Assembly (NCBI GenBank): GCA_037074615.1
Contig: CM073560.1
Coordinates: 5,463,501 to 5,527,500, forward strand
Length of the DNA stretch: 64,000 nt
DNA from: Leucaena leucocephala
Taxonomy: Eukaryota > Streptophyta > Magnoliopsida > Fabales > Fabaceae
Direction of reading: 5' to 3'
This document shows positions 47,490-61,300 of this stretch, piece by piece (the first letter of the stretch is position 1; each line of letters begins with the position of its first letter). The notes below the pieces were generated by a model. It was not told the origin of the DNA. It made no database searches and saw only the letters and a program-made list of their open reading frames with translations. A program made the position numbers and the translations under genes.

Positions 47490-50400
47490 CCACAACCGTC
47501 CCCCATTAATATAAAATTCTAGTGGTTACAATTTATCATCAAGTTGAATGCTGGAACCTCCATGAAGCAGCTGAACTGGTGGACCAGCTTGTGATTCTGA
47601 CATATAAGTCACAAGCTTGGCACAAAAAATTATGTGCTCAGAATTTGGTTCTACGTACATTTGATATATTAATATTATTGCTCTTTCGGACAGATCAATA
47701 TCTATAAATTAGTAATTTCATTTGTTTCTTTTTATTTTTCTTATAAAGGATTATATATATTTAAAAATATAAATTATTAATCCCTCCATCCCTATTTATA
47801 ATATTGCATTGTTGTTCAAGAAAATAATAAAATTTGTTGAAAATAATAAATTTGTAGAAAATATTGTTTTAAATATTTATGAGTCAATATCCAGTAATAT
47901 ACCTTTAATTTGTAGACTACCACAACCTCCATAGCCTGCTCATAGCACCTTCTCCTTGTAGCCCCACGCCTACCACTCTGTCCAATATATAAAGTTTATT
48001 TTGGTAAAAAAATTTAATCATTAATATAAATCTATTTAGAGAGAATATTAATGAATATTTTTTAATTTTATTTTTATTAAAAATAGAGAGAGAAAAGGAC
48101 GTGGTAGAAATGTAGGGCAATACTTATTTTTAAATAAAAATAAATTTAAAAAAATAAATTTAAGATATATTAAATAATTTGATTAATATTTTTTTGACAT
48201 ACGAAAATTAATTAAGAAATGCTCAGCACGGCATACCACTCCTAACTCTCATCTCAAATCCAACTAGCTAATAAAATAGAAGCTGAGGCTATTTTACTTC
48301 ATAGATGGATAATATTATTATTAATAATAATATTATTATTTATTTTAAATTATTTTAAATATTTTTTATTGTTAAATATTAATAAAAATAATTATTTATT
48401 TATTGATATATGTTGATATATTATAATTGATTAATATTATGTTAATATTTATTTAAATTTATAGTTATAAAATTTAATTTTTTTTATAAAAAATAAAATT
48501 TTTTAAGAGTATAACATTAATAATTTTTTTATTATACTAATATGATATTAAAAAAATTATTAATATTTTAAAAATTTAAAAATATTTTTTTAAAAATATT
48601 AAACAAAGTGACGGGGTCAGACTTGCATTTGGGGCAAACTCGGTTGAGGCGAATTAACCTGTTTCCCAGCTCTAAGTCCAACTACTTCCCTCTCCTCCTA
48701 TTTTCCATGTGAAATATATATAAAAATTAAAACTAAACAAAATAATTAACAATTTTAAAATAAATATTTTAAATAATTTATAAATTAGAATATTTTAATT
48801 TATTAGAAAATTGAAGTGGTAATTTTTTAAATAAATATATTTATGTATAAATTTTAAATAATATAAATGTATATAATTTTTTAAAATAAATATTTTAAAT
48901 AATCTATAACTTTATAATATATAAATTTATTTTGGAATAATAATTGATATACTTTTATATTCAAATAAAAATGAGGAGAAAATCATATTGTCAACATTCA
49001 ATTTAAATAAAATTGAAGGGGAAAAAACCTTATATATTTATACATGTACATAGTTTTCTCCTAAGAGCTGGCTCCTTCGACATATCTCCTCGTCTTGGTT
49101 TGTAACCCTAATTTTAATCTTACCGCTACACGTTGGCGGTGGAATCCTTTTACGGTTGTACCCCTCGTCATTGGTTAGGTTGTATTTAATAGTTGTATAT
49201 AAATAAGGCTTTAATGTTTTATCATGGGAACTTTTCTATAAGTTAATATCATCATCATGCTGTGTTGGGTATATTCCTCCCTCCATTAGTTTTTATTTAA
49301 AAAAAAGAGACAAATAAAGGCTATTTAAATTTTAAAAAAATAAAAAAAATATTTGAGTTATAAAAAGAATAAATTAGGTATAAATCCTAATTTGTTATTT
49401 CAAAATTTAAAAATAAAAGATGAAATTGTTTTTTTTCTATTTTTCTTTCTCTCTTCCTTCTTTCTTCCACCGTCAACCTTTATTCAAAATTTGGGTATAT
49501 TACTCCCTTCTCCATTCGTTTTTATAAGCAACAATGAGTTAAATTAATTTAGTTAAAAATAATAAATACATAAAATATATATTATTTTTTAATTATACAC
49601 TTATTTATAAAAAGTGAGTACATGAGAGATAATAGGTAAAAATTTAGTATAGAAAGATAATAAATAGAACACTTTAATAATAGTAAAAATAGAAAATTTA
49701 CTTTAAATTTTTAAATAAAAATGATTTGTTTTTTATAAAAAAACTTCTTTATAAAAAAAAAAGATTATTATTTATAAAAATGGACAGAGGGAATATATTT
49801 TGATAGTCCTTTTATATTATATTGTACTAACATTTTATACATACAAATAATTAAATATATTTCATGATTTAATCCTTTTATAAAAGAAAATTAACGTCTT
49901 TGAATTCATAAGCTTCTTTGGACCTTCCCCACAATTTCTCTGATTTCCAAATTCCAGGAATCTTCCCACCTCACCTCAATTATTTTAGCCAATCCAACGT
50001 TTTCACAAATATTTTCCCCAGTCAATCAGTCAACATAGAAGGCGTTTCAAAGACGGTGTTCTATTCTCGTCAATGGGAAAATTGCTGATAAGGATGACAT
50101 GGCATGGCATAGAAATTTGCTAAAAAGGAATACGGCAAGAACTTAAAAAGGGGTTAAGTTCCCAGATGAGGAGAAAGATGTGGTTGCAGAACATGAAGAT
50201 TAAGCTCATAGTTCATAGTGAACCCAGCCTTTTAATGTTATTTTTTAAATAATTATATCATGAGATAAAAAATATTTTCTCCGAACTCAAATATTAAGAA
50301 CTAATAAAAAAATTTACTTTAATAATAAATTTTTTTTTTAATTATTTATATAGGGACTACTCTTTAATAAAAACTCCCTTAATATAAATAATTAATAGAG

Positions 50401-50766
50401 TTCAAAAAAGCTTAGCATAGTTGGTAGATAGCCATATCCCTTAAATATGATGTCTTAAGTTCAAATTAAGTCGTACGTATAAAAAAATATTATGTTGAGA
50501 GAGATAAAATCTATTTCAGTAATCTCTAAATGTGAAGAAGATTATGTTTAAACTATCGGTTAGGAGGTACCACTTAATTTTTATAAAAAATTAGAGAGTT
50601 TAAAAAAGTAAATTATAAAATTATGAAATTAAATTGATTAAAATTTTATATTTAAGATAAAAATAAATATTTATTTATATTTCAGCTTTTTTGTCTTTAC
50701 ATTATTAATATATGGTGGAAAAGTTGACAAAGAAAAGCTTTGTCCAAAAAGCAAAAAAGAACATTG
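47490..50766. other. AT-rich intergenic stretch, no gene recognised
   Basis: A short plus-strand open frame at 47,522-47,707 (HEAAELVDQLVIL...) is not a family I recognise. A repeat with TACTCCCTTCTCCATTCGT at about 49,500 and GGACAGAGGGAATATA near 49,795 looks like a Stowaway-type MITE. The stretch from about 48,150 to 49,000 is almost pure A/T. Confidence 0.45.
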
Positions 50767-50774
50767 AATCAATG

Positions 50775-51439
50775 TAGAGCTGGGAATGCGGGCTGGCCCG
50801 CCAAAAACGGGCCAGCCCGCTCCCAGCCCGCCAACAAACGGGGCGGGCTGTGCAGCCCGCCCCAAAACAGGCTGGCAAAACGTCAGCCCGAGCCCGCCCC
50901 CCCTTAGTGACGGGCTGGCCCGCCAGCCCGCCACTTTTTTTTTTTTTTTAATTTTAAAAAAAATTATTTTTAACATTTTTAAAATACTAATAAAAATTTT
51001 CTAATGTTATATTAGTATAATAAAAAAATTACTCATGTTATACTCTTAAAAATTTTTATTTTTTATAAAAAAATCTCAAATTTTATAATTATAAATCTAA
51101 ATAAATATTAACATAATATTAATCAATTATAATATGTAAACATATATTAACAAATAAGTAATTATTTTTACTAGTATTCGATAATAGGAGTATTCAAAAT
51201 AACATTTAAGTAAAATAAATATTAAATAATAATATTAAATTTAAAAAAAAAAAAAAAAAGTGGCGGGCTGGCGGGCCAGCCCGCCACTAAACGGGCCAGC
51301 CCGCCAAATTGGCGGGCTGAGGGGGGGGCGGGCTGTGCAGCCCGCCCAAAAACGGGCTGGCATTTTGCCAGCCCGAACCCGCCCCCCCTTAGGGTAAAAC
51401 GGGCCCAGCCCGCGGGCTGGGCCCGTTTTACCAGCTCTA
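50775..51439. mobile_element. GC-capped hAT-type element with AATCAATG duplications
   Basis: The 665 bp element starts TAGAGCTGGGAATGCGG and ends GGCCCGTTTTACCAGCTCTA, with TAGAGCTGG/CCAGCTCTA inverted ends. Exact 8 bp repeats AATCAATG flank it at 50767-50774 and 51440-51447, so the assignment to hAT is firm. Both ends are very GC-rich arrays of GGCGGGCTGG/CCAGCCCGCC words, mirror images of each other (50,785-50,935 and 51,260-51,430), around an AT-only core. No transposase is encoded. The ends differ from the family at 5.9 and 20.4 kb. Confidence 0.9.
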
Positions 51440-52194
51440 AATCAATGCCACTTGAAAAAACAATGTTTTTTTTATTTAAATATAAAATCAAATAAAAAAC
51501 ATAGACCAGAAATGTTGAAACATTTATGGCCTTGAAATGTTGCAAAGAGTGCCGCACACTTCATTCATGCTAGTACTTAAGATTTGAGAAATTGGAAATT
51601 GCATGAACTTTTCTTAGACTTTGCTGGTTTTGTTAAATTAGTATTTGAAAATTAATTTTATATTTAAGTTTAAAATACTTATTTGAAAATTAAATATTAA
51701 ACTTTGCTGGTTTTGTTAAATTTGAAAATAAGTATTTCTAAAATAATATAAATATGTTTATAATAATTAACTAAGATTATCTCATTTTTATTTTTTAAAA
51801 AAAAAAAGCGTTTGTAGGTCATATAGAAACATTTTGATAAAAATATATAATGTAAAAGTAGAATATGTGATCCACGTCATGAAATTAACAGCCGTGTTAT
51901 TTATTCATTTTACCAATGTTTCATATGCTCTTTTTTTTTTAATTTTGTAGATGAAAATATTTGTGCTATGCAATTTAAGAATATAAAATAAAGCAGATAA
52001 CTCCAGAAATAACCCCAGAAAACTTAATAAATTTTATTTTTCTAAAATTTATGTATTCTCCTATTAGAAGCACAGAATGACACTAAATGTATGCACCTTT
52101 TATAGCAGAGATTTGAGCGTAAATTTATTATATTATGATGGACTAGATTATTTCGTTAAATTCAACTCTGTTGATTAGAAAACTTAATAGTTAG
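51440..52194. other. AT-rich spacer 3' of the ABC transporter gene
   Basis: No gene was recognised. A diverged direct repeat of an AAACTTTGCTGGTTTTGTTAAA phrase occurs (near 51,618 and 51,702). Confidence 0.45.
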
Positions 52195-52393
52195 TACTTC
52201 CTCGATCCTTAATATAAGACTGAACTTAGTTGATTAATTTAGATAGATTAAAAAAATAAAATAAATCAGTTAATTATAACAAATATAATATAATCTTCCT
52301 AAAATACTCATATATAACATTATATTATATATTAATTTATAAATTAGATAAATTAGTTTGACAAAAAATAATAAATATTAGATATAAAATATA
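52195..52393. repeat. Stowaway-like MITE abutting the ABC transporter stop codon
   Basis: It starts TACTTCCTCGATCCTTAATATAAG and shares internal phrases with 12,060-12,318 (AGTTAATTATAACAAAT, TATATTAATTTATAAATTAG). The right part ends ATATATTAAGG. The expected terminal CCGGAGGGAGTA-like sequence is missing where it meets the ABCB coding end. Confidence 0.55.
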
Positions 52394-55300
52394 TTAAGGT
52401 AATATATCCATGACTAAATCTATGAATAGGTTAAAGAAAGCGCCTTTCTTGTGCCAAAGCTGTGAATAGGTTCCTTGTTCAAGAACTTTGCCGTCTGAAA
52501 CATAAGCAATTGATTGAAGCTCTTTAATGGTGTTAAGCCTGTGAGCCACCACAATGGTAGTTCTTCCCACCATGATTCTATCAAGTGCTTCTTGTACAAC
52601 TTGCTCTGATTGAACGTCTAACGCACTGGTTGCTTCATCTAACAGAAGTATTGTTGGGTTTCTGATTATGGCTCTTGCAATTGCTATTCTCTGCTTTTGC
52701 CCTCCTGATAATTGTACTCCTCTTTCTCCACATTCTGTTTCATACCCATCTTTCAGTGACCTGCATTGCATTATCAACATAGAGTTTTTCCCTTTTATTA
52801 TTTCACTAAAATAATGTAGGGAAAATTAATCATGATCCTATAGTTTTAAATTCGTTGCAACTTAGTCCCTATAATTTTGATTCAGTTGAAACTTAGTATT
52901 TTAAACTTTGATCCTGTGATTTTAATCATTTAAAATGTTAATCCCTATATTTTTTTAAAAAAATAAAATTGTAAGAACTAAATTATTTTTTTAAAAAAAA
53001 AACTCAGGGACTAATGTTTAGATGACTAAACTATAGATCCCAAGTTGCAACAAGTTAAAATTCAGGGATTGAATTATGACCGAATAAAAATTATTAAATT
53101 GAGTTGCATAGAGTTAAATTTTAAAAACTAAGTTATAATTGAGATAAAATTATAAGAACCAAATGACTAATTTTCAAATGTAATAGAACAAGGGGTTTAT
53201 TTGCACATGACTTCAAGTTTAAGGGGGATTATTTGCATAAAAAATAGCTTAAGGGAGTATTTTGTCAATAACATATTATGCTTCATTGGTGAAACAATCG
53301 AATAATTGATGGCACAAGGTTATTTGCACAAAGTTAAAAGTCCAGGGAGTTTTATCATCAAGTTTTAAAAGCCAGGGAATTATTTGCACATAGGTGAAAG
53401 TTTAGAAAAATTTTATATAATTTAACCTTAAATTAAGTGAAAAGTAGAGAGAACTCACGAAATGAAGTCATGAGCATTAGCAGCTCTTGCAGCTTCAACA
53501 ACTTCACTTTCTGTTGCATCTTGTTTTCCAAATAAGATGTTATCTCTTATGCTTCCTGAGTATATTACAGGTTCTTGGCTAACAAGTGCTGTGTGTTTTC
53601 TGTACCACTGAATGTCCAATTCTCTTATGTCTACACCATCCACTTTGATAGAGCCTCTTTGAACATCATAGAATCTCTGAATTAAAGCTATCACTGTTGA
53701 TTTCCCACTCCCACTTTTCCCTACCACTCCTATGCTTGTTCCTGATTTCACCTCCAAGCAAAATTTTCTCAGTATTGGAGTCCCTGCCCTGCTTGGGTAT
53801 GCAAAATCAACATCCTTCATCTCTATTTTCCCTCTCATTTTCAATAACTTGCACCCATTACTGCCATTCCCACCCTAATCAAATAACAATTACAATATCT
53901 GGAGTTAGTTAGGCTGCATACAAGTTAAGAAAAAGTAATATTAAGATGGCTGAATTATACAATACTCCCTTAAATTTTTTAGCAAATTGCATATAACCCT
54001 ATGACATTTCAAAGTTTAAATTGAACGGCCCGAATCTTTTATTTGTTTATTATAAACCCCTTGTCATTAAGTTAATAATATTTTTTTTATGGAAATTGTC
54101 ATGTTAGATTAACAGGAAGACAAATGACATCTTCATAGCATCCTATATAACTTAATAGTTTTATAAAACTCCTACTAAACTTTAAACCAATTGCATATAA
54201 CCTCGAACATTTCAAAATTTAAATTTATTAAAAGGGTTATATGTAACTGACTTAAAGTTCATAGGAATTTCATAAAATTATTTAAGTTACATAGGATGCC
54301 AATTTGATGTGGCAATTTTTGTTAAGATAACAGTAACTTAACAGCAAATAATTCATTTTAATTTTTAAATTTTTAAATGTAGGTTATATGCAACTGACAT
54401 AAATTTCATATGGGTTTTGTATAATATAAGATGGTATTTGAGTCTTGGGACAAAGCCTTGTAGGCTTGCCTTGTAAGATAAATTCACATATTCTTCACAT
54501 TGGCTCAATTTAGGTCAATTGGTTGGTTATCTGAGAAAGATTCAGAAATGATAATGTGATAATTACCTTTGGGATTAATGATTGACGATCAAGAATTGTG
54601 AAAACAGATGCTACTGCTGCTGAACCCTTGGCAAGATCAGAAGTCATGCTTCCAGCTTCAGCTATGACTTTACCTGTGCTCACCAATACAAAAAATGTCT
54701 TGAATACATCCCCTGCTGATATTTCTCCTTTCTGCACTAATTTCCCACCATACCAGAAATCCAAAGCCCATGTCATGAAAGTTAGGCACTGAGCCGAACC
54801 CATCCCGATCCCGGCGAGCCAAGACTTCTTTCTGGCTTCCTTCCTAGGTGCCTCTTGAGCTTCATCGAATAGTTGTACAACTTTCTTGTTGCTCCCAAAG
54901 GAAATCACTATTTTATGATTATAAACAGCTTCTACTGCAATTTGTGTGCTATGATTCTGAGCCTTGACAAAATTAGTTGAAAGTGTTGAGAGAAGAACTT
55001 TTCTTGTATAGAAGCAAAGAATTGTAAGTGGTTGTACAGCTATCATAACAAGAGCAAGCTTCCAAGCCACAATAAGCCCTATGATCATTGCAATTGTGAC
55101 AGCAGAAGTGGTTTGAACTATTAAAGAGACGCGGTTCGCGACGAGTGATTTCACCATGGAAGCTTCATTGCTCAACCTTGAACATAAGGCTCCACTAGAG
55201 TTCTGTTCCTCATCAAACCAGGCAGTTTCAAAGGTTAAGATTTTCTCTAGCATTTGTAATCTGATCCTCTTAGTTAATTTCTCTCCCATATATGCAAAAT

Positions 55301-58300
55301 TGTAGTGTTGGAAGAGATTGAGAATTATAGAAGCAAGGGATAATGAAGAGAAAATAAAGGAATAAGTTCTTATCCTATGACTCATTTCCTCATGGCTCTC
55401 AACAAAAAATGCAGAAATCATACCCCCAATGGTTAAAGCATATATGGGTTGAATTGAACCAAAGGCTATAGCTGAGAGGCTTCCAACAAGACCTTGTTTC
55501 CATTCAGGAGCATTTAGAGAAAGAAGACGCGGTAAAGAAGGTGGCGGGTGAGACTCGAGTGGTGGGGTAGTAGTATCAGGCAATAATGGTGATTTTGGGA
55601 AAAGTGAAGGGCTTGATCTTGCAGTACTCGGTCTACCAGTACTGCTTCTTGCAACAGAAGAAACAATCTGGTCCGGGTTCTGCACTTGTTCTTCGCAACT
55701 GAATTGCAACTTTGCTAGTTCCGCGTAGTGCCCATTTTCGCGGTTGAGGAGTTCATTGTGTGTACCTGTTTCAATGATGCAGCCACAATTGACAACTGCT
55801 ATGAGGTCTGCATTTCTAACTGTTGATAGCTTGTGAGAAACAACCTGAATGATCATGTTTATAATTAAAGTGTTATACAAAGACAAGTACAAACGAAGAA
55901 GTCATTGTTTTTTTAAGATCTTAGATTAGGTGTTTATTTGTACCTACCAAAGTGGTCCTTCCCATGGAGGCCTGATCAAGTGCATTCTGAACTAGAAGTT
56001 CTGATTCAGAATCAAGAGCACTAGTTGCTTCATCAAGTAGGAGAATCACAGGATTCTTAATGATGGCTCTTGCAATTGCTATTCTCTGCTTTTGTCCACC
56101 TGATAGAAGTGCCCCTCTTTCTCCAATCTAGTTCACATTCAATAAATTATAAATTAAGTCACTACAGTTCAACAGAGTCAACAAGTATTTATTTGGTCTT
56201 ATTTATAAGTCACTAAAAGCATGTTTTACAGGAATTAAAAAAAATCTTAAACCTCGTTAATTCTGTCTTAAAATTTAATAATTTTCTAATTTTACTTTTA
56301 TTTAATATATACACTTTCTAAGAAAATATAAATTCCTAATCTAGTTTACATTCAACAAATTAAATTAAGCCACTGTAATTCTACAGAGTTTAGTAGTTAT
56401 GGGCATGTTTGGGATGGCTTTTGGCACCCCCAAATTGACTTTCTCAACTCAAAAAACCAATTTAGACCCAAAATTATGTTTGGGATGACTCTAGTCCTAA
56501 AATGACTTCTAGACCAAAAGTCTAGTTGAGGTTGAAACAACTTATTTTGGCTTTTGTTTTTTTTTTCTTAATTTGAACCTTCTAAAATTGACTTTTCAAT
56601 ATATTATCTATATAAGTTTATGTTAAACTGACATTTTCATAAAAATCTATCTAAATATAAATCATATTATACTAATTAACTTTTATCATAACTTCAATTT
56701 ACAAAAGTCAAATGGGACAAAAGTTATTTTTGTATACGCTAATTTAAAACAAGCCAATAACGTAGTGCATATATAACTTACTTTAGTTTCATAACCTTCA
56801 GGAAGCTGCCTAATGAAGTTATGAGCATTGGCAGCCATGGCTGCAGCAATAACTTCCTCCATAGTAGCATCTTGTTTCCCAAACATAATATTCTCCTTTA
56901 TTGAAGTCCCAAACAATGCTGGTTCTTGACTCACAAGTCCCATTTTTCCTCTTATCCATTTCAATTGAAGGCTTCTTATGTCTACACCATCAACCTTCAC
57001 AAAACCTTCATCTGCATCATAAAATCTTTGCACTAATCCAATTGCTGTGGACTTTCCACTTCCACTTGCACCAACAAGAGCCACAGTTGTTCCAGATTCA
57101 ACTGTGAGATTGAAATCCTTAAGAACAATTGTATCTGGACGTGAAGGGTATGTGAATTTCACTTGTTCAAATTCTAACTTGCCAGTTATGGAATCTAATA
57201 CAAGCCCTCTTGTGTCTTCACTATCAATTGTTGGTACTCTGTCAATCATATCAAATAATCTTGATGCTGCAACTGATGCTTCTGTGAAGTACTTAAGATC
57301 AGGAAGTGCAACTCCAAGTGATCTGCAATATTTTAAAATAATTATTGTATAAAGTTATGTGCATATATAGATCAAGAAAACTATTAAATAGTCTAAATTA
57401 TTGTAGCAAAATATAATGATATTTGACTATACTATGGTTATTTCTAAGAGAACACGACTTTATCGGTAATTATTTTTATTAATGAAGGGTAAAATAGTAT
57501 AAAAATAATCAATGATTTATTAAAATTCTTAACTGTTAGTTATTCCAAAATACAATAATAAGCCTTATCCTACTATATTATATTAGAAGCCAAATATTTA
57601 GATAGAATGAGAGAGTAAGCTAGATACTCATGTAATACTAACCTTGGATTTTTAAAAATGAAGATATATATATAGCTAAAAATCACATTCAGATTATTGT
57701 CAAAGTATTATGATTTGGTACTAATTAATAAGACACTTTTGTTACATAACTAGCTACAATTGATTGAACTCGCTTTAATTTGATTTTCCTCACTTTCATA
57801 TTTTATTTGCAACCACCAATTTAAAAGGAGAGACCATATCAAAAAACAAGTTTGTTGGGTGGGAGAACTCTTGGACTTATAAACCATATTTTACTTATAA
57901 GATTTCTTAATATGGGTCTCATAACAACATACCTTTCTGTGGCATGTGTTGTACTACTCTATTCCTATATATAAATCGTTTGTATTTTCATTCTCGCATA
58001 CCAAAGAATATATTAAATTGATAAAAAAATTTATGTTTACCCTTATTAAAGAAAGTATATAAAAATGTCATTAATTCCCCTCCAAGTAACTTGTATTCAA
58101 TAGGGGTAAAATTGAAAAAAAAATAATTACCCTACAAGTAACTTATATTTAATAGGGGCAAAAATTAGACAAATGTCATTAATTATTCTACAAGTGATTT
58201 ATATTTAGGACCAAAATTTTCTCTAATAAATCTTGTCATTGTTAAGTCATGTTCATCCAACATGGGTGAAGTTGGTTAAAGTTATTTTGAGATGATTAAT

Positions 58301-61300
58301 TACTTTTCTTAACTAAAAGTTCTAATTAATTACAGGATGACCACCATTAATTTGCAGCACCATCATCATTAAAGTTCAAGCAGCCAACGGAAGATTAAAA
58401 TAATCAATGCAATATATATCATCAACTTTGGAGCCTTCAAAATCATACAAGGCGCTTCACTTTAATTATTAGAGATAGAAAACCGCGAGAAAAGATATCA
58501 TTAGCATTATCCAAAACTTATTAAGGGTAAGTAGGATTGAAGAGTTTTTTATGGAAGTGGAAGTAGAAGTGGAGTTAGGTTGAAAATGGGTTTTAAAAGT
58601 TTGTTTGGTATAATGAAAATGAGTATGACATTGATGTATATTTTTTGATAACTTGAGGTAAAATGATCCAAAATATTTTTTTATAACTTGGGAAGGGTTA
58701 AAGTTGTCTACAAATTTTATAATTGGGGTAAAATTGTCTAAAAAATTTTACTTCCACTTCCATTATCTCAATTCCCAACTTTTTTTATGGAAGTGAAATG
58801 GCCTAAAATATTAAAAGTGGAAGGGGAAGTGAAAGTAAAAGTGACTTCCATCGTACTAAACAAGCCGCTTCCCCATCCCCATTTCTACTCTACCAAACAT
58901 ACCATAATAATTAAGCATTAAAGATTCACAAAGTGAAGCCAATATATCGTTCATATTTAAAACTTATAAATAAAGCAACTTTGGAAATATATATATATAT
59001 ATATATATATCCTTTTACAAGGTTTTTTAAAAAGTTGTTTCATGACTCTTAACTTAATTTTCTTCTAAAAAATTTCATGCTGCTAGGTTCAATAATTATA
59101 AACTTATATCATTGTACTGTTATGAACATATATGTGGTATCCTTTTTCTGTTAAAGTAATTAGCCACCCCTTGCTTTTCATGAGAAAGCTTTGAGAGAGA
59201 ACTTTCTTGAAAGAAGAGCATTATTTGCAACAAAGTTAGATTCTCTTTAACTTTATTTCAACATTAATATGCATTTTGTACGAGAGGCTGCAAAAAGTGT
59301 GTTTGTTGTGCATTCTCAAAGTTATATCATAATTCATTACTAATAGCAAGAATGTGTGTGTGTTTGTGTGTGTGTGTGCGGGTCATATATAAATGCAGAT
59401 AAGAAACTTAAAAATTTATTTAAGTGCACATAAACGAAAGGCATATATAAAGATCCTCACTAGTGAGTTCTGATTTAAAGTTTTCGTATTCTTTTAAAAA
59501 AACAAAATTTCACATGCACCCATAAGATGAATAATAATCTTATACACTTTTCCTCTCCCATTTCAGTATATATGACTTAAAGCGAAGAAGAAGAACAATA
59601 ACAATAGTTGCCCTACTATGAGGCTGAATCCTACAGATTAGTTTGTAATGCTTCTCTAGAAATTCTCTTAATCCTAAATGTAAAAAATAGTTATACAGTT
59701 TATTTTAATTTTAAATATAAAATTTAATCTACTTTATCTATAAAAATTATAATTTTTTCCTCAAGCTATCCTTATTAATATTGATTGTATATATTAAGAG
59801 GGTTTTTATCAATGAGTAGTTCAAATACAAATGATCAAAGAGAGTATTTTAGAAAAGCTAATATATTTTTTTCAAATGACTAACTTAATTAATTTTCTTA
59901 ATTTTTATGAATTAATTATCTAACTCCTCTATTAAAAACTGAATTTTTTTTATAGTACTTTACAATAATTTAGAAGAAAATTAGTTTGCAAACTATAAGT
60001 TTGAATCCTCCGGAGTTTGTAAATGGTGAAGTTGATAGGAATGCTGCTGCTGCAACTTTTAGTATATCTTCTCTATATCCTCTCACAAAAAATACTTTAC
60101 AATAATTTAAAGTAAATAAAAAGTTAAAGAAGATCCACTTATTATGATAGAATTATGAGAGGATATATATGTGTATATATGTATATATATATAAAGGATG
60201 CTCCAAAACTTGCGGCAGAGATAGATTTAAAATTCTTATAAAGTTTTTGTAGAGATCTAGTTCTAAGAAAAATAAAAAGAAATTACAGTAAGAAGAAGAG
60301 GGGGTGGAGCCCAAAACACCTATCAATTCTTTGTACCATTCTCCCTTTTAGTCTTTAAAAAAAACTTTACCTTTAAGAGCTCCAGCCAGAAGAACCTTAA
60401 AAAAAATTATGAATGCTATCAAATGTAGCTGATGAAAGCCGAGCCAAATGATGAAGAAAACAACTATGAAGTGAGTGAAAATGACCAGATAAATGTGTGT
60501 GTTTGTGTGTATAGAAGAAAAGAACTTACAGCCCACTCATGATGAAGGAAATGCCAGCTGCATATATTCTTCCTCCACTTTCACCTTTGAACATAACCAA
60601 ACGACTTCCATACCAAGCCATAAACGCCCATATAGCAAAAGACAAACCAGTGCTTCCCACAGCCAAGCCCTTGGCTATGCCTTGTTTGATTCCAAGCTTT
60701 GAGATTCTCTCAAGTATTGCTGAATATCTGTCCATGATTCTTCTCTCTGCTGTGAAGGAATAAACTGTCTTTATGGAGCTTAGAGCTTGCTCTACAATGG
60801 CGTTTGCCTTGTTATACTCTTTGTGGGACTTGTTTGATAAGTATATTAGGTATTTCCCATAAAGCATTCCTGGTATTATCAGAAGAAGTAGTGTTGGATA
60901 TGATACTATGGCTAGTCTCCATGAGAAATACGTTGAGAATGCAATCCCTGAGAGGAATGATGATGAATGCATCAAAAATAGAGGCACCTGCCAAAACAAA
61001 TTAAAATATATATATCAGTTTGTATATTGGGAACCAGAAAAATATGTGGAGAAAACTTTTTTTGTTTTTAGTTATCAGTTTGCAACCAATTGTGTTTTTT
61101 GACAGAAGCGCCCAGTATCTAGAGTCCTTCAGACTCCAACTAATCCGGACCAAACTAGGTGAGAACCTTGAAAGGGATAAAAACTTTCGCAATGACTATT
61201 TAACATAGTTAAATATTTAAGATTCGAGTACAAGACTTCTAGTTAAACTAACACAACCTCCTTACCAGCTAAGCTATGTGCTCATTGCTTCTATTAAATT

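Noticed and set aside
50671..50976. Minus-strand 101-codon open frame
   Set aside because: It has the same cause at the left end of the same hAT element.
51222..51557. Minus-strand 111-codon open frame rich in Ala/Pro/Gly
   Set aside because: It is produced by the GC-rich GGCGGGCTGG array of the hAT element, with no gene-like composition.
54598..54792. Plus-strand open frames opposite the ABC transporter exons (also 53.7, 56.9-57.3 and 60.5-61.2 kb)
   Set aside because: They are antisense shadows of strongly conserved ABCB coding exons.
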